From Melampsora larici-populina 98AG31 (taxonomy: Eukaryota; Basidiomycota; Pucciniomycetes; Pucciniales; Melampsoraceae): a stretch of 64,000 nucleotides of DNA. The DNA lies in assembly GCF_000204055.1 (NCBI RefSeq), contig NW_006768804.1, positions 541,166 to 605,165 on the forward strand. Direction: 5' to 3'. Below are positions 53,016 to 64,000 of the stretch, one piece after another; position 1 is the first letter of the stretch, and every line of letters starts with the position of its first letter. The position numbers and the translations under genes are program-made. The notes below the pieces were generated by a model that did not search any database, had not been told where the DNA came from, and saw only the letters and a list, made by a program, of their open reading frames with translations.

Positions 53016-54640
53016 TGTAGAACTTATAACCCAACAAGGGTTATACAGAGCTGGAAGAGGATAATCTACTAATAAAATGACTAGTAGAAGTTGTCTAAGG
53101 ACTGCTCTTCTAAAACAACACAATCAGAAAGAGCTCTGTTGTATTGAGTACTGATAAGGCACCAGAGAAATATAACTTCACACGTAATTTAACTTCAAAA
53201 GCACACTTTGTATTACTATCAACACTGCTATAGTGTTATTCCCAATTGATAACTAAAGAAATAAGCAATATCTGATTGATATTATTCCCAATAAGTCTTT
53301 ATGACTATAAAACTAAAGTAAATTTCTCTTTATAGCTGTAATAAAGGGCGTATTTAAGTGACCAGGTACTATTAAAATAAGTTTATGATGATAAACAAAA
53401 TAATAATGGCGTAAATGATAAAGAAAAAAAGGGGAACAACAGTCCCAAAACCCTCTCAAAGTATATATAACAATGTACTAGAACTTTTACAATGGTCAAC
53501 AGCCTCAAAACCAATCAAATCCGCCCAAAATTCCCTAAAAACCCTATGATGACGCAATGTAATGGTTTTGTTACTAATAAATGATGTAATTTTCACAGCT
53601 AAAAGTGATCAATGACGCAATAATATGATGTACAGCACTTCTTATGATGAATACAGGTGATTTTTTCCTTGTAAACTAGCTGAAAACCAACTTTTGAGAT
53701 TACGAATTTTTTCAGATGTGCTCCAATTTTTGATTACTAAAGTGCATCTTGTAGCCCACGTGTTACTGATCATTTCTGACACCTACATGACCTACTTCTG
53801 ATGAGTGATGAGTAAGATATTGAGTTGTGAAGTTAAGGTTTTTAGTGTTACATATGACTTGTGACTGTAAATTCGAGATTCACACCAATTCTTTATTTAC
53901 CTTATAACTTTTTACACACACCTCCGTTACTAATGATTTAAAGTTTGTACATTATGTAATCCACTCTTCTGCGTTGAATGAGCCATCTACCAACCTATTC
54001 TGACGTCATTTGACATATGTAATTAGCTGAAAACCTCCATTTTCCACGAATTTCACCCATTTTCTTCACTTTTCACAGCTACTACTATCTTTTTCTTGCT
54101 CATGTAATATGACATCATCATCTATAGCCTTAAAAATCCCGGAAAATCCTCTTGGCAACCTTAAATTCCATCACTACCACTATTACACAACCAAACTACA
54201 CGTGTACCTCTTGTTTACCAACTTCGAAAAAGTGCTTTTTTCCTAATAACTTCTGTTTCTACTTATCAACCTTGAAGATTAAAATTGTCATAGTATCATA
54301 TAATGTTGTTCTTTCATATTCTAACCTCATAATACCCATAACTTTATTTTTACTAACCTAAAAACCATTTTCCAACCTTTATACCTATAATTTTGAATTT
54401 TTCTTATGTTTTTCTTTCTTTCTTTTTGTAATAAATTTGTAAGTAAACTATAATGATCTTAATATATAATGTGAAATAAAATGATGTAATGTTGACCTAA
54501 TGACCAATACATAAGCCTACAAGAGCTTCAATTGATCAAAAACCTCCATTTCGAATTTTCTTTCCTGCTGAATCCTGCTAATAAACTGGTAAACTGGTAA
54601 TTGTGAATTTTTTAATTGATCCCATAAATTGATCACCACA
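53016..54640. mobile_element. LTR-like insert (1625 bp, TG...CA), possible solo LTR
   Basis: Starts TGTAGAACTTATAACCC and ends GATCACCACA, with a short CCGT duplication. It has no coding capacity. Two other copies or pieces are in the window (3150-3296 and the interrupted 17879-24193). A hairpin ACTTATAACCC...GGGTTATA lies at its left end. It is best explained as a long solo LTR, but a non-coding element with LTR-like ends cannot be ruled out. Confidence 0.65.
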
Positions 54641-54644
54641 CCGT

Positions 54645-54832
54645 ACGAGGTGATTGAAGTCTTGAACGCAGGTCGGGATTACCGACTACGCCTAAATCCT
54701 AACGACCTCACCTACCCCGTATTTCATATCTCCAAACTCAAACTCTACCACCAAGACAAGACCGACACCGCGGATGTTGCGACCATACAAGTGGTCTCGT
54801 CACAACCGGAACCAACCCCAGGAGATTCTTGA
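54645..54832 (+). pseudogene. gypsy Pol, C-terminal end
   Basis: YEVIEVLNAGRDYRLRLNPN and FHISKLKLYHQD are the usual end of gypsy integrases (the SH3-like GPY/F region leading to HVSKLK). Ends at TGA 54830-54832. No chromodomain follows. Confidence 0.8.
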
Positions 54833-54840
54833 GGAGAGCC

Positions 54841-55184
54841 CATGGGGCAAGCTACGAACTGTGACAAGGGGGTGTGTATCAAATTTGATGCGCTAGCACC
54901 CCCGCAATGTGAGTCTTTTATTTCTTACGCTCCTTGTATTAAAGAAAACATTGGCAAGCAGTTACATCTCCCAAATAACAGTACCTTAAGAATCAATACG
55001 AAATTAGGACAGCAAGATCTTATTCGACAAACCGAAAGGACGATCACTTGCAGCCAACAACTTGGTTTTGTCATTGGCGGAAAAAACCCCCTTTCGGACC
55101 GAACACGGAAGCCACTGGGGCATGCTACGACAATTGACAAGGGGGTGTGCATCTGATCGATGCGATAACACCCCCGCAATGTGA
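54841..55184 (+). repeat. Paired hairpin repeat in gypsy 3' leader
   Basis: A 70-bp unit with GACAAGGGGGTGTG and CACCCCCGCAATGTGAGT occurs at 54841-54914 and 55113-55184. In each, GGGGGTG and CACCCCC can pair around a loop of about 25 bases. Found only in the untranslated 3' part of the element. Confidence 0.7.
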
Positions 55185-55666
55185 GTTTGCTACAACTTTT
55201 TCTCAGTCAGCCTTCATGAAACGGCTAGCAAGCAAAATTATCTCCTACATAACAGGTCATTAGACTTAACGAACGACGATACGCGCAACGATTATTCAAA
55301 GCCACGAAATACAAGACTCAAGAACATATCTTACTCTTACTTCAAGACGCAAGATTCAAGACCTCATCAATCCAATTTTTTCTTTCAATAAAAATCTTTT
55401 CTTCTCAAATCATTATGACTTCACCAAGAACCAAACATCATTTTTTCTCTTTCTTCTCTTGTTTTTTTTTCTTTTTCAAAAAATTCAGTTTTACTTTTCT
55501 CACTAAGTTTTTTTCTTTTTCTCAGGGACGAGTTATGGTCATCATTTTAAGGGGCGAGTTATGCCAACAACTTTGTTTGGATTATTTTCAATTTTTTCCT
55601 TTTTTTAATTTTTTTCATCATTATTACCTTCAAGACGGTTAAACTTTTATTTTTAGGAGGGAAGGG
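55185..55666 (+). other. gypsy untranslated 3' region and polypurine tract
   Basis: Pyrimidine-rich DNA (55425-55640) ends in TTTTTAGGAGGGAAGGG (55650-55666), the polypurine tract next to the LTR. Confidence 0.7.
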
Positions 55667-56016
55667 TGTAAGGAGTACACAAGGACAGACTTTACTTATG
55701 GGGTTTAGATTATGGGATTAAACAGGCAGGATTATATCTTCCAGCTCCACGCCCGGTTCTAGAAAGTCTTCACTCCTCTGAGAGCCTTTATGTGGACTTT
55801 CTGGAACCAGGTGTGCATTTCTCTTATTGTTTTCATATGTTTCTCTTTCATTTAGCGGGTCACTGACTCCTCTGAGAGCCTTTATCTGGACTTTCTGGAA
55901 CCAGTTCGTAATTAATATATCGAAGTTCCAAGTTACTTGTCCCGTTGTGCTCTCTCAAGAAGTCGAGCCGGAACCTTATCCGGACGCTAGTGAAGGTTTC
56001 TCATCAAAACCTTACA
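55667..56016 (+). repeat. 3' LTR of gypsy element
   Basis: 350 bp; differs from the 5' LTR at about five sites, for example GTGTGC against GTGAGC in the intron-like part and TCTCAAGAAG against TCTCGAGAAG. Confidence 0.92.
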
Positions 56017-56021
56017 GAGGG

Positions 56022-57159
56022 TTCCTCTAAGAACATCCCAAAATCATCAAGATTAGATGATCTATCATGGCTGACTGATTGTATTTGATGAGCTGTTAGG
56101 ACACCCAGGGGGTGGAGAAAAAATATCATTTATGATGTTACTATGAATGCTGCCAAATGAAACCAAGCATTGAGATTCTCAGCCTCTTGAGTCTGAGGCA
56201 AGATTTACTTGGATAAGATCCTTAGAAGGAGCTTCCCTCACAGTCAAAATGCAAGGACTCCTTGAATTTGTGCCTCCAAGCCAAATATGCTGGCTGTGAT
56301 GATCAAATAGGAAAACAAGCAAAAGCAACCAAATTATTCATGTTTGTGTCTTGGTTGGCAGAGTGTTTTTTTGTGCATAAAGGCTTTGTTGCATGAAACA
56401 CTGTCTAAAGATGTTAAAAAAGTAGGGACTAATGTAACTTGGACACTTTGGCCATCTAATTGAAGCAAAGGATTTTGTTGTCTTTTGAGTCTAAGATGTT
56501 CTTGCTTGACTTCTTTAAAAAAACAACTTTTGTGATTCAAGAATCTTTAATATTTCACACCTTTGTGCAAACACACCCAGTTAAGGAATTTGGTAGAGAT
56601 CAATTTGTATAGCAAGTCTTTACTTGTGGTCTCCATGGAGCTGAGAAGGCACTTGAACCCCCTCACTAACCCCCTAACCTGGCGCAAACCAAAGTCACAG
56701 GGGAGGAAGGCAGTTGCTTTTGGTGTAGGGTTCAGTGGTGCGCTGTACCAAGATTCCAGATGTATCCATAAAATATGATATTTGAGATATGAAGTGGCAA
56801 AGAATCTGTCTTGATTGAACTTGTAGTGTTGCCCAAACCCAATGATGAGAATTTAACAATTCTTGATTACTGTAACAAGGGTAGTCTCTTCTGGAATCTG
56901 TAACAAGAGCTAACAGTATGCTGCCGCTGATGTTGTTCAACAGAACCCTGTTACAAGGGATTTAAAAGCTATTCACAAAGTACTTTTTTCATAGATTGAC
57001 AACTTTTACTCTTCTTGGTGGCCAAGTGCCTTGGTCTAGTCCCTGTAAATAAGAAGAGTTGTGTACATATTGTTTAGTTCTAAGAAAAAAATTGGGAGTT
57101 TCTGGTAATTCTTTGGCATAATTCCAGTTTACTCATATTCCTTCTTCTTTCAGATTTGT
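56022..57159. other. Unassigned DNA right of gypsy element
   Basis: It was continuous with 45761-46025 before the gypsy insertion. Small open frames only (56334-56540, 56563-56778, 56695-56940), with no recognised domain. It may include the decayed 5' end of the secreted-protein paralogue. Confidence 0.3.
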
Positions 57160-58790
57160 CTGCATTATTTCACTAGCTTTTGAGTATTGTATGCAATAGA
57201 GTAAAAATGATTGGTGGTTTCAATTAATCCACAGTTTCTACATAGTGGTGAATGTGTTAGTTTTCTGTTGAAGAGATGAGCATTTAGAGGACTCAAACCT
57301 GCTCTCAGTTGGAAGATACCAGTTGCACTGGCTTTCTTGAGTTTGGCTAGTCCTTTCACTATTTGCTTGGGCTTTGTCAAGAAAGGGTTTATACCTAAAT
57401 TGAAGGGAAAAGTTTTAATGTCAAGGTTTCCTTTTGCACACCTTTTCAGAGAACCTATATTTTTTGACAGTGTCATTAGGGCGGTTCAAGTTGAGAAATG
57501 CGAGCAACGTGACGCAGAGTCGCAATCAAGTTTTTTAAGGTTGCTCACTCCTTAAAATTCTTGATCACTCAGTCACAAACGCTCTAAAACTAAGTTTTAA
57601 GGCCTTTTAAAAAAAGGGCCAACGTACTCCGACGCTCATACCTCCTTTTTTTTCTGCACCCAACGGTTCTTCTTTAGTCCTCTGCCCTGTTTCTACTTGC
57701 CTTGGTGAAGTTCAACGGCTTGTTTTAGCAGTCAATTATGGAGTTTTTCGCGAAAGAATCCATAGCTAATGAGAAAAAACTCTCACATCCAGGTACACCA
57801 AAAAACAAAACAAAAATGGAAGATGATCTTTTTTCATCATTCGGACCTGACAGTCATAAGAAATTTAAGCAAAATTGAGTGATTGCAAAACTGTGAACCA
57901 CCTCTAGAGGTGGTTCGCGAACTTATAATTATACTTAAAATTTAAAGCACCCGAACAAAACATAAAATTTAAAAAGGGGTGTAAAAGCTCTTCTTGAACC
58001 ACCCTATTGGTAAGTCCTGTTCCTTTGCTGTATTGCCTGCTACTTGGTTTACAAGCCAGCTCATTCAGTTCTATGCCTTTGTGGCCTTGTGTCCAATAAC
58101 TGTGGATACTGGTGTTCTTAGACATTTTCAAATGTGTATCTGGATTAGGATCCGCTGGACTGTATTTAATTTGGGCATATCATTATGACACCCTGATTAT
58201 CACTGAAAATGGAAAGGGCAGTAGGAGTTGGTCTTAGTACTTCAAATAGATTGCTAGATCAATTGGCTGCTAATAGTAGGCCAAGCAACTTGGTTTCATG
58301 GTGTGAAAGGCTGTTGTTACAGACAATTGCTTGGGCTGGGCTAATTATCTTGGTTACCACCACTGCACCCCATTCCTCTTGAGTAACTGAGCCTTCAGTG
58401 AAGATAATTACTGTCTTTCAATACTTTTCTTCATCATCAATTTCTACAGGGATGTGCTTTGATGCTGCTTCTTTGTTGTGCTCTGTTGAATATTTCACCT
58501 ATGCACTTTGCCCATGGTGCTATTAGGTAGGCACATTTTGTTTTGGTTCCTTCTGATGCAAGTGACTTGAGCTGGTTGTAGTTGGCTGCTTTATGAATAG
58601 TCCCTGGGTGATGTTTGGGCTGGTGATGTAGTTCATTTTTGACAAAAATACCTGTTGGGTGGGTATCTGAGGATGTTAATCTTTTCAGGATCAAGTTGTG
58701 TGTGATGTCTCCGCTTTGATAACCATGTGAATGGTGTGAGATATGTGTAGTGGCTTTCATTTGTTTGAAGTGCATTTGAAAGCTCTAACA
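57160..58790 (-). pseudogene. LINE (non-LTR retrotransposon) ORF2 remains, RNase H and C-terminus
   Basis: On the minus strand, upstream parts include FTEGSVTQEEWGAVVV near 58400, IFSDNQGVIM near 58200 and SIHSYWTQGHKGIELNELA near 58100, in the order of an RNase H domain in LINE ORF2. At 57200-57330 follows ATGIFQLRAGLSPLNAHLF with CRNCGLIETTNHF, the usual cysteine-bearing end of such proteins. Several stops and shifts separate these pieces, and a MITE (57478-58005) interrupts them. The reverse transcriptase was not found. Confidence 0.75.
57478..58005. mobile_element. Harbinger-type MITE in the LINE
   Basis: Ends AGGGCGGTTCAAG and CTTGAACCACCCT are inverted, with ATT on both sides (57475-57477, 58006-58008). 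A 3-bp AT-rich duplication and AGGG-type ends resemble the full Harbinger element at 19026-23318. It has inner GGTGGTTC words near 57897-57920. No gene. Confidence 0.75.
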
Positions 58791-59557
58791 AATAATTCAT
58801 TTTCTGCGTTTTGTCTCTTTTCTGATAGTCTGTTTACTTTCATGTTGTTCAGTTATGTGTCTGGGGGTGGGCATCTGGCTGTAGACTACCCCCAAAAGTA
58901 GGCTCTCCTCCAGTAGGGCTCTGGGGAAGGTGGGAGGGCATATAAAAAGTTGAGGATTTGTGTTCCAAGAGCACCCACTATGGTTGTGTTAACAACATGA
59001 TTTAGGGTCAGTCTCCTGCTAAAATACAGACAGGTCCACTCTAGACCTGACTTAGACCTGCGGTCCATACAACTTTGTCAAATCTTGCACCCTGCGTGTT
59101 CAAATCTACAACCACCTACAACTTGATTTATAGTAGGAACTAGGTAAAGCAGATGACCCATAGTGGATTTCATGTGGTTACCAACTTAGGTAAAACATGC
59201 ATGTTCAAATTTTGCGTTGAGGAACGCAAAATTTACGATCAAACACTCTTACCATAGTGGATTCTCTAAGAGCTATTGAGTGTGTGCTGGAACTTGTGAT
59301 ACGCGGTATACGAAAAGCGCGCATTGAGATTTCCAACCAATATCTGAGCGGCCCGGTACTCGGGTCTGCGACTTTTCGGCTCACGGGAGTTATCCGCGCT
59401 CCCAAGCTCAGGGGTCCGGGGAACATTCGGAAGTCGTCGTGCTTTTGGACATCCGTGGCATACAGGGCGACATACCATTACAGCCTGTCGGCACTTGACA
59501 CTACTTGACTTCACTTGACTCTTTCTAGTCGAATCGCTCGAAAGCGTGATAGTATCA
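58791..59557. other. Intergenic DNA before the oxidase-like sequence
   Basis: No gene recognised. A palindrome TTTTGCGTTGAGGAACGCAAAA lies at about 59211-59232. 59300-59480 is rather GC-rich. Confidence 0.35.
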
Positions 59558-61142
59558 ATGAGCTTCAATCCAGAGCATAAGAGCGAGCACTTGAATATCA
59601 TCGGTTCAGGAGTCCTCGGTCTCACTTGCGCTCTAGAAATAGCGAAAGAAAAAGGACGTTACACTATAACCATCATCACTGCGGATGCCGATTCATCCAC
59701 TTGGTCACCATCGGCTCCACCAAAAATTGAGAAAGTCGCCGAGGACTTTGCTTCACCTTGGGCAGTTGAGTAAACCTCATCGAACCAAAATCTGTACTCC
59801 TGCCTAACTTTCGTTCAAGTTTTGCCTTGAACTTTCAAGGGCGCATATTGGCAATCATTTGTAGCGACTAGAGATCCTAAGACGTTCAACGAAAAAAGAT
59901 TACAAGATTGGGAGAAAACTTCCTTCAAAGAATTATGGAAAATCTCAGAGACGGACAAATCAATTGTGATGGTGAAATATTTGATTCTTGGAGTTCTCAG
60001 CCCAAGGGATGTGTTCGTTGAAACATCTCAACACTATTCCAGCAAACCGATTGTCACGAATATTTTGATGAAGAACTTAGTGACCATGAGTTACCTTGGT
60101 ACACCGATTTGTGTCCAGAGGTTGGCTAAAGTCTTTGCGATTCAATTATGCCAGGTAAACAAAAAGCTAATGGCCACTACCCTCAATCCCCAACCACAAG
60201 TTTCGACGACTAACCTCATCAGAGCTTGCAAGTCTGCCCCGCCCCCGACAAGCAGGGATTTCATTCAAGACGATCTCACTCAATCCGATGATGTATCTAA
60301 CTTTTCTGCATACTCAATTATCCAAGATGGGCGTTCGAATCGTTCACCATCGCTTGAACTCGCTTGCGGAAGCCTTCGAAGGCAATAACACTCTTCAAAT
60401 TCCGCGCGCTGACATCGTCATCAATGCGTCAGGTCTAGGGGCTGCTACCTTACTTGGTGTAGAAGACAAATCTGTACATCCCATTCGTGGCCAGCTAGTT
60501 CTAGTCAAACCACCTCAGCCAATATGTTTCTCGACAAGAGATTCTTCAAGGAAGACTTACATCATCTCTCGTCCTTCCGTTGACCCGGAGATTGACGAGG
60601 AAGTAATACTAGGAGGGTGCTACCAGGCTGATAATTTTGACCTTTCAGTTGACCCCGATCTGACTAATCACATTCTGTGTGAGGCTTTCCAGACACGGCC
60701 AGACCTAAGTAGTGATGGTACCCTACAGGGAATACATGTATTGAAAGAGGTTGTAGCGCTTAGACCTGCTAGAAAGGATGGAGCTCGACTTGAGGTAGAG
60801 AAAGTCGTCATTTCTGGGGAAAACAAGCATGCTGTACATTGCTATGGAATTGGGTACGTCCCTTGTCTATTTAGTGGTCAAGGCTTCCATACACTTTCTA
60901 TGCATCCCTTCAAGTGAATTACTGCTGAGCCATGTCTTGATCGCTTCTTACAGTGGTGCTGGGTTTCAGGTAAGAGATGTCCCTCTCTTTCATGGCCCTT
61001 TTGTCCTCCGAATTTACCATATTTTTTCTGCTTGTGGGTGCGAAACAATTGCCACTCATTTTTCCTTCAGTCAAGTTATGGTATGGCACAGGAAGCATTG
61101 GGATTGATTAAGGCACTTCGAGAGGGTCGGGAAACTGTTTAA
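59558..61142 (+). pseudogene. D-amino-acid oxidase-like gene, disrupted
   Basis: Flavin-dependent oxidases of this family deaminate D-amino acids, usually in peroxisomes. Exon 1 (59558-59764) has the FAD-binding NIIGSGVLGLTCALEIA and ends FASPWA; exon 2 from 59840 continues GAYWQSF, as expected. From about 59965 the matching pieces are in different frames (EIFDSWSSQPK, then FDEELSDHELPWYTDL), with a TAA at about 60126. After an intron (60153-60217) the match is continuous: GISFKTISLNP, VINASGLGA, IRGQLVLV, then exons 60954-60969 and 61071-61142 give GGAGFQSSYGMAQEAL. At least two shifts and one stop make it a pseudogene, unless the assembly has errors here. No SKL-type end. Confidence 0.75.
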
Positions 61143-61632
61143 AAATCAAACTTCACTGACAACACTTATTTGTGTACACCGCTGTACAACAACATGACTA
61201 TGGCATAGAGGCCAAGTACGAGAATAATTTGCAAGACATGATGTTGATTTCAGGGTCTGGCGTATGCCAATCTCTACCAAGAGTACAATATCAGCTTTCA
61301 TTTTTCCATTACATATGCTAGTGACACCCTGCCTGACCTTCTGTCCACACAAACACTTCGACATCCTCAGACACAAATAGACCATCATTCTTACAACTGG
61401 ATTTTGAATCTATTGCTTGTGGAAGTTTAGCTACATGAGGTCTATGTCTGAGTTGACAATCTCTATGAATTCAACCAACGCTTGACCACTTCCAATTTTG
61501 TTGCACACAGCTTTACTTGAACCAATAACAGTGACCAAACTCAGGATGAACATTTTAGAATATTGGAAGTACAAAAAATAGTCATGTGTTGAATCACATA
61601 TCTTGAATTTTCTGCAATCATGTAATACAATT
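61143..61632. other. Intergenic DNA
   Basis: Between the oxidase-like sequence and a MITE end. Two short minus-strand frames show no domain. Confidence 0.35.
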
Positions 61633-61633
61633 A

Positions 61634-61780
61634 GGGCCCGTTTGGTTGCGATCATTTTACTGCGATTATGCCAATACCACAGTAAAATAATTGCAACTAT
61701 TTTTTCACGTTTGGTAGCCCAAAAACACGGATTATCTTACCACATTATTTGTTCAATAATCTCATAAGCGGTATTAATTT
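61634..61780. repeat. End of GGGCCCGTTTGGTTGC MITE
   Basis: Matches the inverse of 17720-17878 over about 140 bp, including GATTATGCCAATACCACAGTA. The other end is not seen; the Mutator-like element appears to begin where the match stops. Confidence 0.6.
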
Positions 61781-61784
61781 TGTA

Positions 61785-61990
61785 AAGGATCGCGCTATTT
61801 GGCGCCCGCTTTCAAATTACCCGAAGCCCGGTTTTTTCGGTACATCAACCGTGCCTCCAGGCCAAATTTGGCCGCAGCCGCAGCTGTATCACAAAGCGGG
61901 CTGTCATATCAAGAAAGCGGGCTCTAATACCCTTTTACCGGGCTGTCACTCATGAAACCGGGCTGTACCTTATCAAACCGGGCAGTATAG
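61785..61990. repeat. Repeated CGGGCTGT motifs before the MULE gene
   Basis: About six CGGGCT/CCGGGCNGT words (61884, 61917, 61938, 61958, 61978 and similar) occur at 20-35 bp spacing, each followed by variable AT-rich DNA. Regular subterminal motifs of this kind are often transposase binding sites; that role is inferred. Confidence 0.5.
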
Positions 61991-62132
61991 GTAGTGTTCT
62001 CTCTACCTATATTCGTTCGACACATTCTCTCTCAGCTGCTTCGACACTTCCTTCCTAAGTACAACTTCCAATTCCCAATTGGACTCACCCAAAGAAGCAA
62101 CGCCTCCCAACCCAATCCGTCCGAATCCAAAG

Positions 62133-64000
62133 ATGGTAAGTCGTTCACCTTCACCTATCTTATCTTGTCTTAGTAGTTTCTACCCTCATTTTACCTCCGA
62201 AACAAAGAACAACCTGACTGACAAAGCTCTTCTCTTCTAGTCGCTCCTTACCATCTCAGTTGTTGATCTTACCAACAATCGGACCTTTGTATTGACCGTT
62301 TCAACCTCAACCATGTCCAATCAAGTACCTTCATCAGGCACCGTTTCCAAACGATTGGCAAACACTATTGCACAACTAGTTCACACCAATCCACCTCATC
62401 CAAGACCACCTATACCACCACCACCATCTCTAACAGGCCACTCGTACCCCTACCCTCCATATATTTATCCTCCAGCTCAAGCTCACTACCTGTCACCCCC
62501 ACATCTTACAGAAAGTTATCATGCAACTGCTAATCAGATGCCCTTGGACCAGTACTGGCGATATCCTTACTTTCCCCCTTATCCATATCCTCCACCTAGT
62601 TATCCTCATGTCCCATACCAACAGTACCCTCAACAACTTACTGCTCCTCCTCCTCAACGTACTCATCACTCTCGCTCCACGGAAACCTCAACTTCACATA
62701 CCCGACCTAATCATCCACATGTCGCATACCATCCGTCTGAAACTTCTACTTCGGCACCTCCTGCTCAACCAAACCCCAATCCCTTGATGGAACCGTCGAC
62801 TTCAACACCCGAGATTGATCAAAAGGCAACTCAGTTGCCTCATACTGTCACTGTCACTTCGAATTTGAGTGTCGATATACCAGCGGAAGAGAACCATCAT
62901 CAATCAGTCATCACACCAGCTCCTGCTCTTCCCGAACCAGATCCATATGAGGCAGTACTTGCTATTTCCAGTCCTAATGCCAATGACTCCGGCAAAGATT
63001 CTGTGGATGACGATGAGCTTTTCGACCTTCAAGCAGAGCGCGATGATACCTGGCCTCCTATCGGTAAGCCCATATATCACTTTTTCTAACCATTTTGCTC
63101 ATTGAATCTGAAATCAATCTTTGAATATTATAGGTGCTGAACCTGTTCGCCTCATGGATCCTCCCATGTATGGGAAACAATTCTCGGCGCTTGCGAGCGG
63201 GATCATGTACCTCAATGCTGTAGCACGACACCAAGGATACGGTATAGCTATAAAAAGTCACAAAACTGAAAACCACCAGAAGGTTCGCGTGTATTTCAGG
63301 TGCTCACTTGGCCGCTCAGTCAACTCAGTTGCCGAGGTTCGCGAAACGTCGACCAAAATGACGAAGTGTCCATTTGAGGTATCCCTCAACTACCATTCAC
63401 GTTCCGACAGATGGGTAGTCCAACAAGACAAAAAGACGATCACCAAACATCATCACAATCACCAGCCATTCGATCAACCCCACAATTACTCAAACAATCG
63501 ACGATTTTCTGACGATGTCTTACAGCAGATGGCACTTCTCTCCTCAGCGGGTTGCCGCGCAGGCCAGATCCGAGAGCTTCTACACTTTGCTCCTGGCTCA
63601 GAACCTCTGGCCAGGGATATTCGGAATGCCCTCAATCGACAAAGGGATGTATGGCTAGGTGGAAGGACTCCGATTCAAGGATTATTTGACTTAATTATCG
63701 AAAACGATTGGGCATTTCGTACCAAGACCTCAGCAGATGGGACTCTACAGTCCTTATTCTTTGCTAGCCCCGGTGGTATAGAATTGGCTTGTCGATTTCC
63801 AACAGTCATCGGCATGGACTGTACCTACAAGACTAATCGCTTCAACTTACCCCTCCTGCACATCGTTGGTACGACGAACACGCACAAGACCTTTACAGTT
63901 GCTCTCTGTTTCTTACACAGCGAGGTTGAGGCTGAGTACTTATGGGCATTGGAACAACTGAAAGCGGTAGTATTCCCTCCACTGGCTCCCAAGGACGTTG
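62133..64000 (+). CDS. Mutator-like (MULE/FAR1-type) transposase, 5' part
   Basis: Proposed exons: 62133-62135 (ATG only), 62241-63063 and 63134 to beyond 64000; introns have GTAAGT/GTAAGC donors and TAG acceptors, and phase is kept. If the AUG-only exon is wrong, the next ATG is 62313 (MSNQVPSSG). Residues 1-250 are Pro/Tyr/Thr-rich and disordered. Exon 3 starts with a FAR1-like zinc-binding region (VYFRCSLGR, MTKCPFEVSL, HHHHNHQP), as in many MULE transposases. Then comes FPTVIGMDCTYKTNRFNLPL with the first catalytic Asp. The remaining DDE part is outside the window. It would cut at long terminal repeats; the right end cannot be seen. Confidence 0.82.

Larger units (their letters stand above)
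46031..56016 (+). mobile_element. Ty3/gypsy retrotransposon with nested insertions
   Basis: Two 350-bp LTRs (46031-46380 and 55667-56016) that differ at about five positions, and a GAGGG duplication. The internal part codes for one long Gag-Pol frame, broken by a CACTA element, an LTR-like insert and two nonsense codons. Pol order is protease, reverse transcriptase, RNase H, integrase, which defines Ty3/gypsy. Without nested inserts it is about 7 kb. No chromodomain was recognised at the C-terminus. The copy is dead. Confidence 0.93.

Overview
The window looks like repeat-rich nuclear DNA of a basidiomycete, most likely a rust fungus (Pucciniales). This rests on host genes with many short introns (about 50-130 nt, GTRNGY donors), fungal-type host proteins (a SLM1-like BAR/PH protein, a CBP20 cap-binding subunit, a D-amino-acid-oxidase-like sequence), TTAGGG telomere-type repeats and very dense transposons of the kinds common in rusts. 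The species cannot be named from sequence alone. No rRNA, tRNA or CRISPR locus was found.

Layout. 1-3149: a long-inverted-repeat (foldback) element carrying minisatellite-like units and two smaller insertions. 3150-3700: a repeat fragment with two MITE ends. 3700-15860: a nested stack. A decayed PIF/Harbinger transposase is interrupted by a 1005-bp solo LTR (4018-5022) and by a hAT transposon (5717-15528). The hAT carries a 9-exon BED/hATC transposase with one nonsense codon and is itself interrupted by a young Ty1/copia element (9864-15229). 16132-16762: a second foldback element. 16763-24193: an LTR-like repeat family interrupted by a TA-type MITE (itself holding a hAT-type MITE) and by a complete two-gene PIF/Harbinger element (19026-23318). 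25635-27886: an intact SLM1-like gene on the minus strand. 30897-31876: an intact CBP20 gene on the minus strand. 32893-35828: an intact-looking 7-exon gene for an 804-aa protein with a signal peptide. A broken paralogue starts at 36655 and is split by MITE-like hairpins, an apparently intact Ty1/copia element with identical 890-bp LTRs (38403-44845) and a Ty3/gypsy element (46031-56016). The gypsy element is broken by a CACTA element (46971-48363) and a 1.6-kb LTR-like insert (53016-54640). 57160-58790: LINE remains with a Harbinger-type MITE. 59558-61142: a D-amino-acid oxidase-like pseudogene. 61634-64000: a MITE end followed by a Mutator-like transposase gene running off the window.

The three host genes (SLM1-like, CBP20, the secreted protein) form one 10-kb island on the minus strand; the rest is mostly successive layers of transposons. 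Target-site duplications and reading frames restored across insertions allow the order of insertion to be read. The most interesting points are: three in-frame TGA stops in three unrelated elements that all fit TCGA to TTGA changes; LTR leaders built from duplicated units with splice-site-like borders; a half-tRNA-type primer site in one copia element; and the large secreted protein with its decayed tandem paralogue.
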